From Bacteroidota bacterium (GTDB lineage Bacteria > Bacteroidota > Bacteroidia > 2-12-FULL-35-15), in contig CANJYB010000020.1 of assembly GCA_947479085.1 (NCBI GenBank), positions 1 to 64,000 of the forward strand: a stretch of 64,000 bases of DNA, read 5' to 3'. The notes under the pieces were generated by a model. It had not been told where the DNA came from. It ran no database searches and saw only the letters and a list, made by a program, of their open reading frames with translations. The position numbers and the translations under genes were made by a program. Positions 34,601-44,300 of the stretch are shown here, piece by piece; position 1 is the first letter of the stretch; every line of letters begins with the position of its first letter.

Positions 34601-35060
34601 TTTTGAACAATTGGATAAAATAACACCAAGCAAAACACCATTGAATTTAAAGAAACAATTGTTCTTACAAAAGAATTCAGATGCTGGTCCTGTGATAGAA
34701 CCAATAACAGAAAACACTTTGTTGAAAGTTGGAGATAAAATAAAAGTAAGAATAGAATTACGTGTGGATAGAGACATGGAATATGTGCAGATGAAAGATA
34801 TGCGTGCGTCTGGTTTTGAACCTACCAATGTGATTTCTCAATATAAATACCAGGATGGTTTAGGGTATTATGAAAGTACAAGAGATGCGGCCACCAATTT
34901 CTTTTTCTCTTCTTTACCAAAAGGAACTTACGTTTTTGAGTATCCGATGGTGGTAACACATAATGGTGATTTCTCAAATGGAATTACTTCCATTCAATGT
35001 ATGTACGCTCCCGAGTTTGCAAGTAATTCTGAAGGGATTAGAGTGAAGGTTGGGAAGTAG
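28689..35060 (+). CDS. alpha-2-macroglobulin family protein
   Basis: 2123 aa; MG2-type FFLDRGIYRPGQTVYFKGI; thioester-type motif CAEQ at 33411-33422; helical TED region. Confidence 0.92.
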   Translation: MKRKKTFLIAIFALASIIGAITVMGFKGNLKQTLLIFPKGSTYTKEWKKVDSLVSRGLNKSALEVVNGIYAKAKSENNAPQFVKAIIHRMKLEQYMEEYSLENALNKLESEVKEARYPVKPVLQSMLAESYWQYYENNRWKFYNRTETVNFKNDDITTWDLKTIFSQVLKNYNASLENADSLKRTPLNIYDDIILKQKESRKFRPTLFDFLAHRAIDFYSNEEPDIERPAYKFELSSESYFWKDEDFVRLRIETKDTFSSKYFAIKTIQELIAFHLKDENPQALTDADLKRLKFVRNKSVSEIKDSLYLSALQNLAKKVEPFDLQNQLKKPDAVYCSSADVNYEIAKFYNEKGSKYNPQQSEENKWWKKQSVEICNNVIKTFPASDGAKNCEALKADITARNVDFITEKVNLPNQPFRALLTYSNIKTAYVRIAEMDIDKYNKVISKDYGEPMMKEFLKLTAIKEWSVELPDDGDYQSHSTEIKIPELPLGHYILLIGSDKSFSYKSNGIAYAHLWASNISYISRRMTNGSYDFYVQHRSTGVPLAGAKAQIYYQKYNYLTRQYDYVKDEKYTADENGYFNVPPTAEYRNFTVDFTYKAVSPFTDALDHLQTENAIYQYKNGTYNVEYPKTFFFLDRGIYRPGQTVYFKGIMLSIHGEENKIMPNTKTTVTFYDVNYQKVSSLDLTTNEYGTFSGTFTTPQGVMNGQMSLNNGSGNIYFSVEEYKRPKFEVSFNPVKGSYRLDDSVKVNGNAKAYSGARIDGAEVKYRVVRNASFPYWWYWWRGYYPTSAEMEITNGVTSTNDTGAFFVNFKAIPDLSIPKSYQPTYSYTVYSDITDINGETHSGQTNVSVAYTALNLSVGVPSLLEKESKDAFAISTTNMSGEFQGTQGKVEIYKLKQPDKTYRSRAFAKPDKYIISREDFEKSFPNDEYKDENNMYKWQRGEKVLEKTFTNTSSATVNDKGVSIEKNVYDSLRITNLKAWKQGTYVMETHTKDKYGEDVKAINYFTVYSNSGTEVPGNEINWFNQLTTKAIEPGGKAQFIIGTKEENVKVLYEIEHKGEIVKKEIITLNKEQKLIEIPAEEKHRGNFCFHLSFVKNNRSYSQTGTVIVPYTNKELDMEFETFRDKLLPGQQEEWKIKIKDKKGDKVMAEMMTALYDASLDAFKPNNWYFSLYNSYYSSLYWDGNAGFGTVNAQLFAVDWNKYPVGAFRYYDKLNWFGYINGYYSRNDYDMDGDGYNYRGALGGVMANAPRAQNMMALEEKVSEQDEGGSKDKERNYKKTRKISAKGDTGASLEDVTTATTEVTIPNATAAYSWSAGDKEGKESGREDLSKVNARSNFAETAFFYPQMETDKDGNVIVKFTIPESLTKWKMMGFAHTKDLKYGMIEKTLFTQKDLMVVPNAPRFFRENDKMEFSTKISNLSDADMTGSVQVFFYDATSMKDISKLVMAPISYEGAQGIKSFSAKKGLSTTANWNITIPEGIGAITYKVVAKAGNFSDGEEMALPVLTNRMLVTETLPLPIRSTETKTFRFDKLISQSNGSSTLRNHKLTLEFTANPAWYAVQALPYLIEYPYECAEQTFSRFYANSIASHIANSSPKIKAVFDSWKNTPDSKALLSNLEKNQELKSLMLEETPWVVDAKDETERKKRVALLFDLNKMSNEMAKAMKKLQKMQTPNGGFPWWEGMPDDRYITQHIITGMGHLDHLGVKNIRADVPTWNMVNAGVKYLDNRIREDYEWVLKYDAKHIDDNHLSYLQIQYLYARSYFKDIPVDGRNQKAFDYYKGQEKKYWLQNSFYMQGMIALALSRYDDKITATGIMKSLKENSLNNEEMGMYWKENYGGYYWYQAPIEAQALLIEAFDEVSNDKKSVDDLKVWLLKSKQTQDWKTTKATTEACYALLLRGTDWLATESNIEISLGDIKVDPKKMPDVKQEAGTGYFKTSWSGSDIKPNMGNVTITKKDEGVSWGALYWQYFEQLDKITPSKTPLNLKKQLFLQKNSDAGPVIEPITENTLLKVGDKIKVRIELRVDRDMEYVQMKDMRASGFEPTNVISQYKYQDGLGYYESTRDAATNFFFSSLPKGTYVFEYPMVVTHNGDFSNGITSIQCMYAPEFASNSEGIRVKVGK

Positions 35061-35088
35061 TTCACTATTCACTGATTCATTAGTAAGG

Positions 35089-35118
35089 AAGGATAAGGGA
35101 TTTAATTCTCTTATCCTT
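35089..35118. terminator. terminator hairpin between convergent genes
   Basis: AAGGATAAGggatttaattctCTTATCCTT. Confidence 0.6.
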
Positions 35119-35695
35119 TTACCAACTTGCTAATGTATTTCCCAACAATATCAAACTCAAGATTTACTACTGTACCTTTTTGAAAGGAATTAAAATTAGT
35201 ATGTTGGTAGGTATAAGGAATGATACAAACAGAAAAGGAATTCTGCTGAGAATTGACAACTGTTAAACTTACCCCGTTAACACAAATACTTCCTTTTTCA
35301 ACAGTAATATTATTTGAGGAAGCATCGTATTCAAAAGTAAACATCCAACTGCCGTTGGTTTCCTGCACATCTGTGCAGTTAGCTGTCTGGTCCACATGGC
35401 CCTGAACAATGTGCCCATCCAGCCGGTCGCCAAGTTTCATGCAGCGTTCCAGGTTTATTTTATCTCCAACGGAAAGTAAACCAAGGTTGGTTTTTTGCAG
35501 CGTTTCGTCAATAGCAGTAACTGTATATTCATTACCATTAATGGCTACTACAGTAAGACATACGCCATTATGAGCAATGCTCTGATCAATTTTTAATTCA
35601 GAAGTAAAGTTGGATTTAACGGTGATGTGAAGGTTAGTTTGTTCTTTTCTTAAACCGACAACTTCTCCTAATTCTTCTATTATACCGGAAAACAT
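35111..35695 (-). CDS. ribE: riboflavin synthase alpha subunit
   Basis: MFSGIIEELGEV, two lumazine-binding repeats with NGVCLTV / NGVSLTVV. Confidence 0.94.
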   Translation of the reverse strand: MFSGIIEELGEVVGLRKEQTNLHITVKSNFTSELKIDQSIAHNGVCLTVVAINGNEYTVTAIDETLQKTNLGLLSVGDKINLERCMKLGDRLDGHIVQGHVDQTANCTDVQETNGSWMFTFEYDASSNNITVEKGSICVNGVSLTVVNSQQNSFSVCIIPYTYQHTNFNSFQKGTVVNLEFDIVGKYISKLVKG

Positions 35696-35698
35696 AAA

Positions 35699-38443
35699 TT
35701 ATTTAGGAGCCGTGGTTGATTCATGAAAGAGTTGAATAAATCCTTTCAGCACCCTCGGGCGAATACCATCAACATGTATTTCGTTAACGGTACATATATA
35801 GAAATATACACCATCAGGGCACAACCCTTTGGTATCCTTGTTTTTTCCATCCCAAAGTATATCCTTATCTTCGGTTTGAAACATTATCAATCCCCAACGG
35901 TCGTATATTTTCATATCCACATCCTTCACGTAACGATAGCCAGGCAATGGAGTTACCAAATCATTAACATTATCTCCGTTAGGAGTAAACACATTTGGCA
36001 ATTCATACTCCGGACAATTGTCCACACAGGTTTTATTTACTATCGGGCTTTCGTTAGGTGTAGCAGCCGAATCCACTGCAGTTACGGCATAACATCCAGC
36101 TATGGACGGAATACCATCATACGTATAAATATGAGTAAAACTGGTTATGCTCATATCGGTGGTGCTGTAAATAAGCTGGAGGGGTGCATAGGAAGTATAT
36201 GCAAAATATACATTTATCTGCACCGCATCATCACTGCAATAAGTATTCGGATTGGTCCAGGAAATCACATTTTGATAAATGCCACAATCATCTTCTACCA
36301 TAAAATCCGGTTGACATGGAGGAATTAAATCTACCGGACTTTCACATCTTATCTGAGAAGTATTTACCAATGGTTTCTGAATTAAAGTATCTGTATATTC
36401 TCCAATGGTTTTTACTTTGTAACAATAGTTTTGTCCGTTTACTAAACCGGTATCGCTGTAAGAAGTAGTATGAGTACTGTCAAGGAAAATAAAGATACCA
36501 GAGTTCTGAGGTGTTTCCTTATAAACATCATACCTGTAATTAGCCCATGGAACATAGGTTTGCCAGGTTAAATTTACCTGTCCTCCGGCAGGAGTAGAGG
36601 AAAGGAAAACAGATGAAGCACTATTGGTAGAACCTTTTAAAGTAAGTACCCCATTAAAAGTATAATATAAATCCACCCGGTATGTGTAAGATGTATCTCT
36701 TGTATCAATGCCAGTGCTTACAAATCCGGTATCGGGCAATTCATGATAGGAGTTATAGATGTATTGTGTTGATGAAGAAATCTGGTAATAAGCTAAACTG
36801 CCAGTTGCCCCACCTGCTCTCATTAATCGGTATTGGTAGGGAGGAGGATTAGCAATGGTGTCAAGATTAGGCACTGTTGATAAAGGTTTTATCCAGTGCG
36901 TCCAAATGGAACCATTGGTTGGGTCAGTAGTTAATACTGATACATTGGTAATTACCGGTACATCTCTTGTCAGCATGGCACATACATTACCGGAAGCATA
37001 ACTTTGCGAGCCATCTGAATAATAGGCCACTACTATGTATGAATAATCTATTCCCGCTACCAGGCCATTACCATTATTGTTATCGGTAAATATCGTTGTA
37101 GTAGTTGTTGTTCCAATTAAAGTATAACCTGACGAAGCTGGTACCCCAGTTTCGCAGGGGTCGTGTACAAATGGGTCGCAGGAATTTTTGCGATATACCT
37201 TATAACCGCTCAATGGGTTATCTCCAATCAAACTATGGCAAAAAGCATCATTCCAATCCACAATTATACTTGCTCCGCTCGGGGTGGCCGATACAATAAC
37301 CGGAGCAGGCGCAATCACTCTGATAAATACGGAACGATAATCAACCAAAGCAGTACCCGGGTCGCTGTCGGTAGCTTTAAACGTTACCAGGTAAGGCAAT
37401 AACAATACTTCGGAACAGGAAGGCGTCCAACTGAACGTTCCGGTAACAGGGCTAACGGAAGGAGTTGAATTAAAGGAAGCTGTTGGTGTAATTTGAAATG
37501 GACCACCACTTGCTTCCAGTGTAATTAAACCTGACTGCACATCGGTGGCGCTAACATTAAAATTAAGATTAGTTCCTGCCACTATACAGGTATCATCAAT
37601 ATGCGCTATTTGCGGAGGATTGTTAACACATGACAAAACCTCAATTTGCATATCTCTTAATACCGAACCAACAAAATAACGTACCGGACTTGAAGGCAAC
37701 CTTCTGTACTCTTTAATCAAAATAGCAATATTATATTCTGCTATAGAAGTTGGAGAACACCATACCAAATCTCCTCTCAATGCATCAATGCTGCTGTAGG
37801 ACATATTAGGCGGAAACTGCCAGCTGGGAATGGGCGAACCATTGGCATAGCAGGTGGTTAAACTATACGATAAACTATCACCATCAGGGTCATACGCTCC
37901 CGGGTTATGATAAAAACAAACACCTACACAGGCATCATCCAGAGGCATGTTGAGCAAGACAGGGGAAGTATTAGGTCCTAAAAAAGGATTAATAATCAGA
38001 TGAGTAATCAATGAAAAGGAAGTGTTTACAGAGTTATTAATATTATTAACCCCTGCATTTCTGTTCTGGTCATCCATTGTTATTTCCCACCCTTGCCCCG
38101 GACTTGGACCCGGAAAGTCATGTGTAATTTCGTATATATTTAATTTGGTACAGGTTGGATGCAAAAGCATAACCCCATCAGCTGTGGAAGGACATAATGA
38201 ACTTATTCCATTAACCCGTGGAGCATTAGCGCTGTCATTGTCCCCAAAATTAATCATCAGCTCACAACGGTCCGCAGAGGTATTGCAGGTATTGGTATAA
38301 GTTGTTACTCTTATTTTGTATCGATATGGGTGAGTTGCATCTCCAACATATTCATAGGTAATTTCACCTGCCCGGTTATGAGTACCGTAAACATTGGTAA
38401 AACCAACAATAAGAAGACTAAATAAAATAAGAAATTTTTTCAT
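35699..38443 (-). CDS. gliding-motility-associated C-terminal domain protein with FN3/cadherin-like modules
   Basis: Signal peptide, THNRAGEITYEYVG, C-terminal PNVFTPNGDNVNDLV...YDRWGLIMF. Confidence 0.87.
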   Translation of the reverse strand: MKKFLILFSLLIVGFTNVYGTHNRAGEITYEYVGDATHPYRYKIRVTTYTNTCNTSADRCELMINFGDNDSANAPRVNGISSLCPSTADGVMLLHPTCTKLNIYEITHDFPGPSPGQGWEITMDDQNRNAGVNNINNSVNTSFSLITHLIINPFLGPNTSPVLLNMPLDDACVGVCFYHNPGAYDPDGDSLSYSLTTCYANGSPIPSWQFPPNMSYSSIDALRGDLVWCSPTSIAEYNIAILIKEYRRLPSSPVRYFVGSVLRDMQIEVLSCVNNPPQIAHIDDTCIVAGTNLNFNVSATDVQSGLITLEASGGPFQITPTASFNSTPSVSPVTGTFSWTPSCSEVLLLPYLVTFKATDSDPGTALVDYRSVFIRVIAPAPVIVSATPSGASIIVDWNDAFCHSLIGDNPLSGYKVYRKNSCDPFVHDPCETGVPASSGYTLIGTTTTTTIFTDNNNGNGLVAGIDYSYIVVAYYSDGSQSYASGNVCAMLTRDVPVITNVSVLTTDPTNGSIWTHWIKPLSTVPNLDTIANPPPYQYRLMRAGGATGSLAYYQISSSTQYIYNSYHELPDTGFVSTGIDTRDTSYTYRVDLYYTFNGVLTLKGSTNSASSVFLSSTPAGGQVNLTWQTYVPWANYRYDVYKETPQNSGIFIFLDSTHTTSYSDTGLVNGQNYCYKVKTIGEYTDTLIQKPLVNTSQIRCESPVDLIPPCQPDFMVEDDCGIYQNVISWTNPNTYCSDDAVQINVYFAYTSYAPLQLIYSTTDMSITSFTHIYTYDGIPSIAGCYAVTAVDSAATPNESPIVNKTCVDNCPEYELPNVFTPNGDNVNDLVTPLPGYRYVKDVDMKIYDRWGLIMFQTEDKDILWDGKNKDTKGLCPDGVYFYICTVNEIHVDGIRPRVLKGFIQLFHESTTAPK

Positions 38444-38584
38444 TTCTTTAAAAGATTTGCAGAAAAAGGAATGCTAAATTACTTAATTTTATTCAAAATA
38501 TAGTTATTTATTATTTTTTATGAAATGGAGACTTTTAAATTAATCCTATCTTTGAAACGTAAAAACAAAAAAGAGTAACCATTT

Positions 38585-39562
38585 ATGTCAAGAATACTTA
38601 CAGGGGTGCAGAGTACAAACATCCCTCATTTAGGAAATATTTTAGGAGCCATTATACCTGCCATCGAAATGTCAAGGCAGTCGGGAAACGATTCGCTTTT
38701 CTTTATAGCAGACCTTCATGCCCTAACTACCATTAAGGATGCAGATTTTAACAGGGAAAGCACTTATGCAGTGGCTGCTGCATGGTTAGCATTCGGTTTT
38801 GATATCGACAAAAATATATTTTATCGCCAGAGCGATGTGCCGGAAGTATGCGAACTTACCTGGTATTTGAATTGTTTTACCCCTTTCCCTATGCTTGCCA
38901 ATGCGCATTCTTTCAAGGATAAGTCAGAGCGATTGGCAGACGTGAACGCAGGATTGTTTACCTATCCTGTTTTGATGGCCGCTGATATTATTTTATACGA
39001 TGCGCATTATGTACCTGTTGGTAAGGACCAAATGCAACACCTGGAAATGACCCGCGACATTGCTGAGAAATTTAATAATCAGTATGGAGATGTATTTATA
39101 GTTCCCGAAGGAACGGTAAATGAAGAAACCAAGTTGGTTCCCGGCATTGATGGACGAAAAATGAGCAAGTCATTGAACAATTTTATAAATGTATTTCTTC
39201 CTGAAAAGGAATTAAAGAAAGTTATAATGAGCATTGTTACAGATGCCACTCCGTTGGAAGCGCCTAAAAATCCGGATACCTGTAATGTATTTGGCTTATA
39301 TAAATTACTTGCTTCGGAACAACAAGTTGCTGAAATGAGGGCTAATTATATTAAAGGTGGATATGGTTACGGACATGCCAAGACTGCTTTGCTTGAATTA
39401 ATTTTAGAAAATTTTAAAGCACCCCGTGAGACTTATTCTTATTACATGAATAATAAGAATGAACTGGATGCCAAACTTCAAATAGGTGCAGAAAAAGCAA
39501 GAGTAATTGCTAAGCAAACTTTGAAAAGAGTGAGAGAAAAGCTGGGGTTTAAGGTTTACTAA
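38585..39562 (+). CDS. trpS: tryptophanyl-tRNA synthetase
   Basis: TGVQSTNIPHLGNILGA, GIDGRKMSKSLNN. Confidence 0.95.
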   Translation: MSRILTGVQSTNIPHLGNILGAIIPAIEMSRQSGNDSLFFIADLHALTTIKDADFNRESTYAVAAAWLAFGFDIDKNIFYRQSDVPEVCELTWYLNCFTPFPMLANAHSFKDKSERLADVNAGLFTYPVLMAADIILYDAHYVPVGKDQMQHLEMTRDIAEKFNNQYGDVFIVPEGTVNEETKLVPGIDGRKMSKSLNNFINVFLPEKELKKVIMSIVTDATPLEAPKNPDTCNVFGLYKLLASEQQVAEMRANYIKGGYGYGHAKTALLELILENFKAPRETYSYYMNNKNELDAKLQIGAEKARVIAKQTLKRVREKLGFKVY

Positions 39563-39601
39563 TTACGTCCGCCCAGGCGGATACGAATCGGGATTGGTTC
39601 T

Positions 39602-39878
39602 TTTTTTACCCATTTTTCACCTTAACTACTTTTTGAAAGTCTGATTTTTTACCTTTTTCCTACCTAGCTGATTGCCTAAGTATATATTTCTTTAGAATTT
39701 TCTATCTAGCTATATGGTAAGGTACACTTTTCTTTAACTTTTCTTACCTAGCTGACTGGTAAGGTACAAAATCCTAAAGAAATATCGACCTTACCAGTTG
39801 CCTAAGTACAAATTTCTAAAGAAATATCGACCTAGGCAGTACACATTTTCAAGTAGTTAGCGTTTTAGGGGTAAAAAA
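39602..39878. repeat. Array D: 42-bp-period dyad array with terminal inverted repeats
   Basis: Units at 39661, 39703, 39745, 39787, 39829 share phase TAYCTAGCTGA.TGGTAAGGTAC / GACCT. Dyads TACCT..AGGTA and ATTTCTaaAGAAAT have centres 21 bp apart. Outer IR TTTTTTACCC..TAACTACTT (39602-39631) vs AAGTAGTTAG..GGGTAAAAAA (39851-39878). Confidence 0.88.
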
Positions 39879-39914
39879 GGAGGGTTTTTGGGCACGAAAT
39901 TCCAAACCTTAAAA

Positions 39915-41204
39915 TTACTTTAACCCGTACTTGTTTTTATACTTTAAATAAAGTGCTTTTTGCTCATTATCCAAGTCAATACTCTTCCCTTTAATAAATG
40001 CTTTTTCCACATTATTGGTTCTCATATCCAAAGCATCACCGTTGGAAATAAACAAAGTAGCATCTTTTCCCACTTCAATACTTCCTGTGGTTTTGTCAAT
40101 TCCCAACATTTTGGCAGTGCTTAATGTAATTGATTTTACTGCCTGCTCTTTGGTTAGCCCGTAAGCAGCAGCAGTACCCGCAAGAAAAGGAAGGTTTCGC
40201 GCACCGGCAGCTTCCATTCCTCCTTCATTATTCAAACAAAACTGAACACCTGCTTTTTGTAATAAATAAGGCAATTTGTAAGGCAAATCCACATCATCTT
40301 CGGGGTATTGCGGCAAATCGTGAGTGCGCGAAACCATCACTGCAATGTTATTTTGTTTCAGCAAATCTGTAACCAACCAACTGTCTTTTCCGCCCACAAG
40401 CACCACTCTTTTCAATTCATATTTCTTTACAAAATTTACTGCTTCCACTATTTCTTTTACATCATTACTATGGATATACAACGTTTGAGTTCCGTTAAAA
40501 ATCCCTTTCATGGATTCCATCCGAAGATTTTTTTCTTCCTTTATTTCTGTTTCACTGTAAGCTTTTGCATCATCAAACAATTTTTTCAATTCATTGGTTT
40601 GTTTGATGTACTCTTTGTTTTTTTCGTAAGGACCAAACGTTCCGTTATCTTCATCCAGCGCTTTTCTTCCCACCATATTGGGCCAATTAATATGAATGCC
40701 ATCATCAATTTTATAAGCAGCATCTTCCCAGTTCCAGCCATCTAAAACAACAATACTGGATGTGCCTGAAACCATTCCTCCTCTTGGAGTAATTTGCGCC
40801 ATCAAAATTCCATTGGTACGAACTGTCGGAATTATTTTCGAATCGGTATTGTAAGCAATAATCGAACGAATGTTTGGCAGCGTACTTCCAATTTCTCTAA
40901 AATCATTGGTGGCACGAACTGCTTCTATTTCAGTTAAACCTAAGGTGGAATTTGGAGCAATGAATCCCGGGTAAATGTTTTTTCCTGTTGCATCAATTAC
41001 TTCCTCATAGGCTGCTCTGTCAATTTTTGCAGTTGTCGCATCCGCTAACAGGGTTATCTTTCCATCCTTTATGCCGATTAATGAATTCTGAATAACACTG
41101 TCAGTGCCTAAGTGTGCAATACCATTCATTATCAAAACGCTTTTGTTTTGGGCAGTTGAAATGATGGTTGAGAAGATTGTTATAGTAAAAAATATTTTTT
41201 TCAT
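39915..41204 (-). CDS. secreted amidohydrolase family protein
   Basis: Signal peptide; IYPGFIAPNSTLGLTEIEAVRATND; C-terminal GSIEVGKDATLFISNGD. Confidence 0.88.
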   Translation of the reverse strand: MKKIFFTITIFSTIISTAQNKSVLIMNGIAHLGTDSVIQNSLIGIKDGKITLLADATTAKIDRAAYEEVIDATGKNIYPGFIAPNSTLGLTEIEAVRATNDFREIGSTLPNIRSIIAYNTDSKIIPTVRTNGILMAQITPRGGMVSGTSSIVVLDGWNWEDAAYKIDDGIHINWPNMVGRKALDEDNGTFGPYEKNKEYIKQTNELKKLFDDAKAYSETEIKEEKNLRMESMKGIFNGTQTLYIHSNDVKEIVEAVNFVKKYELKRVVLVGGKDSWLVTDLLKQNNIAVMVSRTHDLPQYPEDDVDLPYKLPYLLQKAGVQFCLNNEGGMEAAGARNLPFLAGTAAAYGLTKEQAVKSITLSTAKMLGIDKTTGSIEVGKDATLFISNGDALDMRTNNVEKAFIKGKSIDLDNEQKALYLKYKNKYGLK

Positions 41205-41216
41205 TTGTTTCTTGTT

Positions 41217-41352
41217 AGCCTCACCCCCTGCCCCTCTCCAAAGGAGAGGGGTGACGGAGCCTGAAGTATATTACTTAATTGATATTTGTTTTTATTTTTA
41301 GTTGCTCACCTATCGCCCCCTCTCCTTTGGAGAGGGGATTAAGGGGTGAGAC
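41217..41352. repeat. CCCCTCTCC-type long inverted repeat
   Basis: GCCTCACCCCCTGCCCCTCTCCAAAGGAGAGGGGTGA ... CCCCCTCTCCTTTGGAGAGGGGATTAAGGGGTGAGAC; related copy at 52579. Confidence 0.85.
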
Positions 41353-41354
41353 TT

Positions 41355-44300
41355 TTATTCATTCATATAATCCACTTCCATATCATCGCATCCATAAAGC
41401 TTTTGTTTCTTAGGCATTGGCTTTACAACAGGTGCTCCACCTTTTTTCTCATCCAGCATCTTTTGAATAATTCTTGCTCTTTCTTTTTGGATTTCAATTC
41501 GCATTTTTACATCTTCTTCATTGTCGAAATAAATAACACCATCCACAATGGTTTTTTCCACTTTCGCATAGACAGACAATGGATTGTCGGACCACAAGAC
41601 TACATCGGCATCTTTACCAACTTTAATACTTCCTACCTTTTTATCAATGTGCAATAATTTTGCAGGATTAAGTGTCACCATTTTTAATGCGTCTTCCTCA
41701 CTTGTTCCACCGTATTTAACTGATTTAGCAGCTTCCTGGTTCAATCGTCTTCCCATTTCAGCATCGTCTGAATTGATAGCAGTAACTATTCCCATCTGGT
41801 TCATTAAGGATGCATTGTAAGGAATTGCTTCTTTCACTTCCATCTTGTAAGCCCACCAGTCGCTAAAAGTAGAACCGCCAATATTTCTTGCTTTCATTTT
41901 ATCTGCCACTTTATATCCTTCCAGGATATGAGTGAATGTATTTACCTGGAACCCCATGGAGTCGCCCACATGCATCAGCATATTGATTTCAGATTGCACA
42001 TAAGAGTGGCAGGTAATAAAACGTTTTTTATTCAATATCTCTGCCAATGCTTCCAGTTCAAGGTCTCTGCGAAAAGGTGTTCCACTTGCTTTTTCCTTGT
42101 CGGACATAGCACCAAACGCTTTTTGCTTTGCATCATATTCTTTAGCCCTGGTAAAATAATCATAGTACACCTGCTCCACACCCATACGTGACTGCGGGAA
42201 ACGAACGGTATTAAAATCTCCCCAGTTACTTTGTTTCACATTTTCTCCCAACGCAAATTTGATATAACCATCTGCTTTTTCAAACTTCATTTCTTCCGGT
42301 GATTTTCCCCAACGAAGTTTTATAATTGCCGATTGCCCGCCAATAGGGTTTGCAGAACCATGTAGCAGTTGAGCAGAAGTAACTCCCCCGGATAACTGAC
42401 GATAAATGTTAATGTCTTCTGACGTAATAACATCGCCAATTCTTACTTCCGCACTCGATGCCTGTGTGCCTTCGTTTACTCCATTTGAAATAGCAATGTG
42501 TGAATGTTCATCAATAATTCCTGCTGTCAGGTGTTTTCCTGTTCCATCAATCACTTTTGCAAAAGCCGTTTTGGGAGCATTGATATCACCATCTATCCTC
42601 ACTATTCGCCCTTCAGTAATGTACACATCCTGGTTCTTTAACACCCCTTCCTGTTCATTGGTCCAAACGGTTACATGTTTTATTAATATGGCATCGTAGG
42701 GATTTTTGAATTCCTTTATCTTTTCTTTTATAAATCCAACTTCTTCTTCATGAGGTTTGCCATAGGCACAAAAGGGGTAAATCACTTTTCCGAATGAAGG
42801 TTGTTTTTTAGCGGAATCTTTTTTTACTGTAGTAGTGTTAGTCGATTTGAATACCGCACTCCAGTCTATCCAATCACCCTCTGGTGTTTGTCCTTTGCCG
42901 GACATTCTGATAGGGTCAGTACTAATGTTTCCACTCAAACGAATGGTTCCTGCAATATCTTTGGGAGTAAAACTTAAAGAAACATTATTTCCTGTAACAG
43001 TTATGTTTACAGGTGTTTTTGTGGTATCAATTAATACGGTTGCTTTTAGTTTTTCTATTTCTCCTTCAATTTTTAATTCATATAATCGTTTGTCCTGGTA
43101 TGAAAAGTTATATACTCCCCTTACGTCAATTGTATTGTAATCATTAATCTTATAAGGTATTCCCTGTATCCAGTTTTCGTAAATGATTGTTTTCTCATCA
43201 AATAAATTACCTGAAGTAATAATAAAACTGGCAATCATTCCTGTTTTCAGGCTCCCGATTTTATCTGATACATTCAGCATTTCGGCTGGTATGGTAGTTA
43301 ATGATTTTAATGCCTGCTGTTCGGATAAGCCATAAGTAATTGCTTTACGAAGGTTTTTCCAGAAATCTTTTTTGTCTTTCAAATCAGCGGTGGTAATGGC
43401 AAAGGGAATGTAATTTTTTTCCAATGCAAATGCATTTACTGGGGCCATTTCCCATTGCTTTAATTCAGTTAGCGAAATATTCGTTGCATCGTACGCATCT
43501 TCCACATCAAAGGCAGCAGGGAAATTAAGCGGAATAATAAATTTGCAATTAGTGGCTTTAATATCATCCAGCCTTTGGTATTCGTTACCGCAACCTTTGA
43601 TGATGTATTTCGTTTTAAACTCATCACCTATTTTGTCAGCACGCAAAGCGCTTAGTTTATCAGTGGTTTCGAAAATCTGGGGAAGTGTCTGTAAATTATT
43701 AAAAGCATCCAGGGAGATGTTGTATTCCTTTTTTGTTTTATCAGTTTTATACCAGTTGGCATCAAGGTATGTTTGGCGCAACAATGCAATGGCACCCATC
43801 AGAGAAGAAGGATAATCCTGTGAGGAAGTTCCTTTATCAAACGAAAGCATGGCGGCTGCTTTATCAGCAATAATTAAATTATTTTCTTTGCCATCGGCAA
43901 GCGAAACAACTACAGCGCTACCTCTTACTATACCATCCTTTTGAAAAGTAAGTACAGAACCAAATCCAAGTTTGCGCATTTCTTCTGCGGCAGATGAATT
44001 ATCATTAAACAACTTATAAGCGTCCACTTCTGCTTTTACTGCCTGGTTCCAGCCATAAGCTCCTTTTATATTACTTTCCATTTGTGGTCCGGGAGAAGTT
44101 TTTGGTATTCCTTTAGAGTCTGCTACTCCATAACTGGTATAGGCATCAATAAATGCAGGATAAATGGATTTGCCTTTCAAATCATATACTGCGCAGCCTT
44201 TCGGAATTGAAACTTTTGTGCCTGCACCGATAATGATTCCATCCTTTATTAAAAGCGTGGCATTGGCAATGGTTTCATCTGCACTGACCACAATGTTGGC

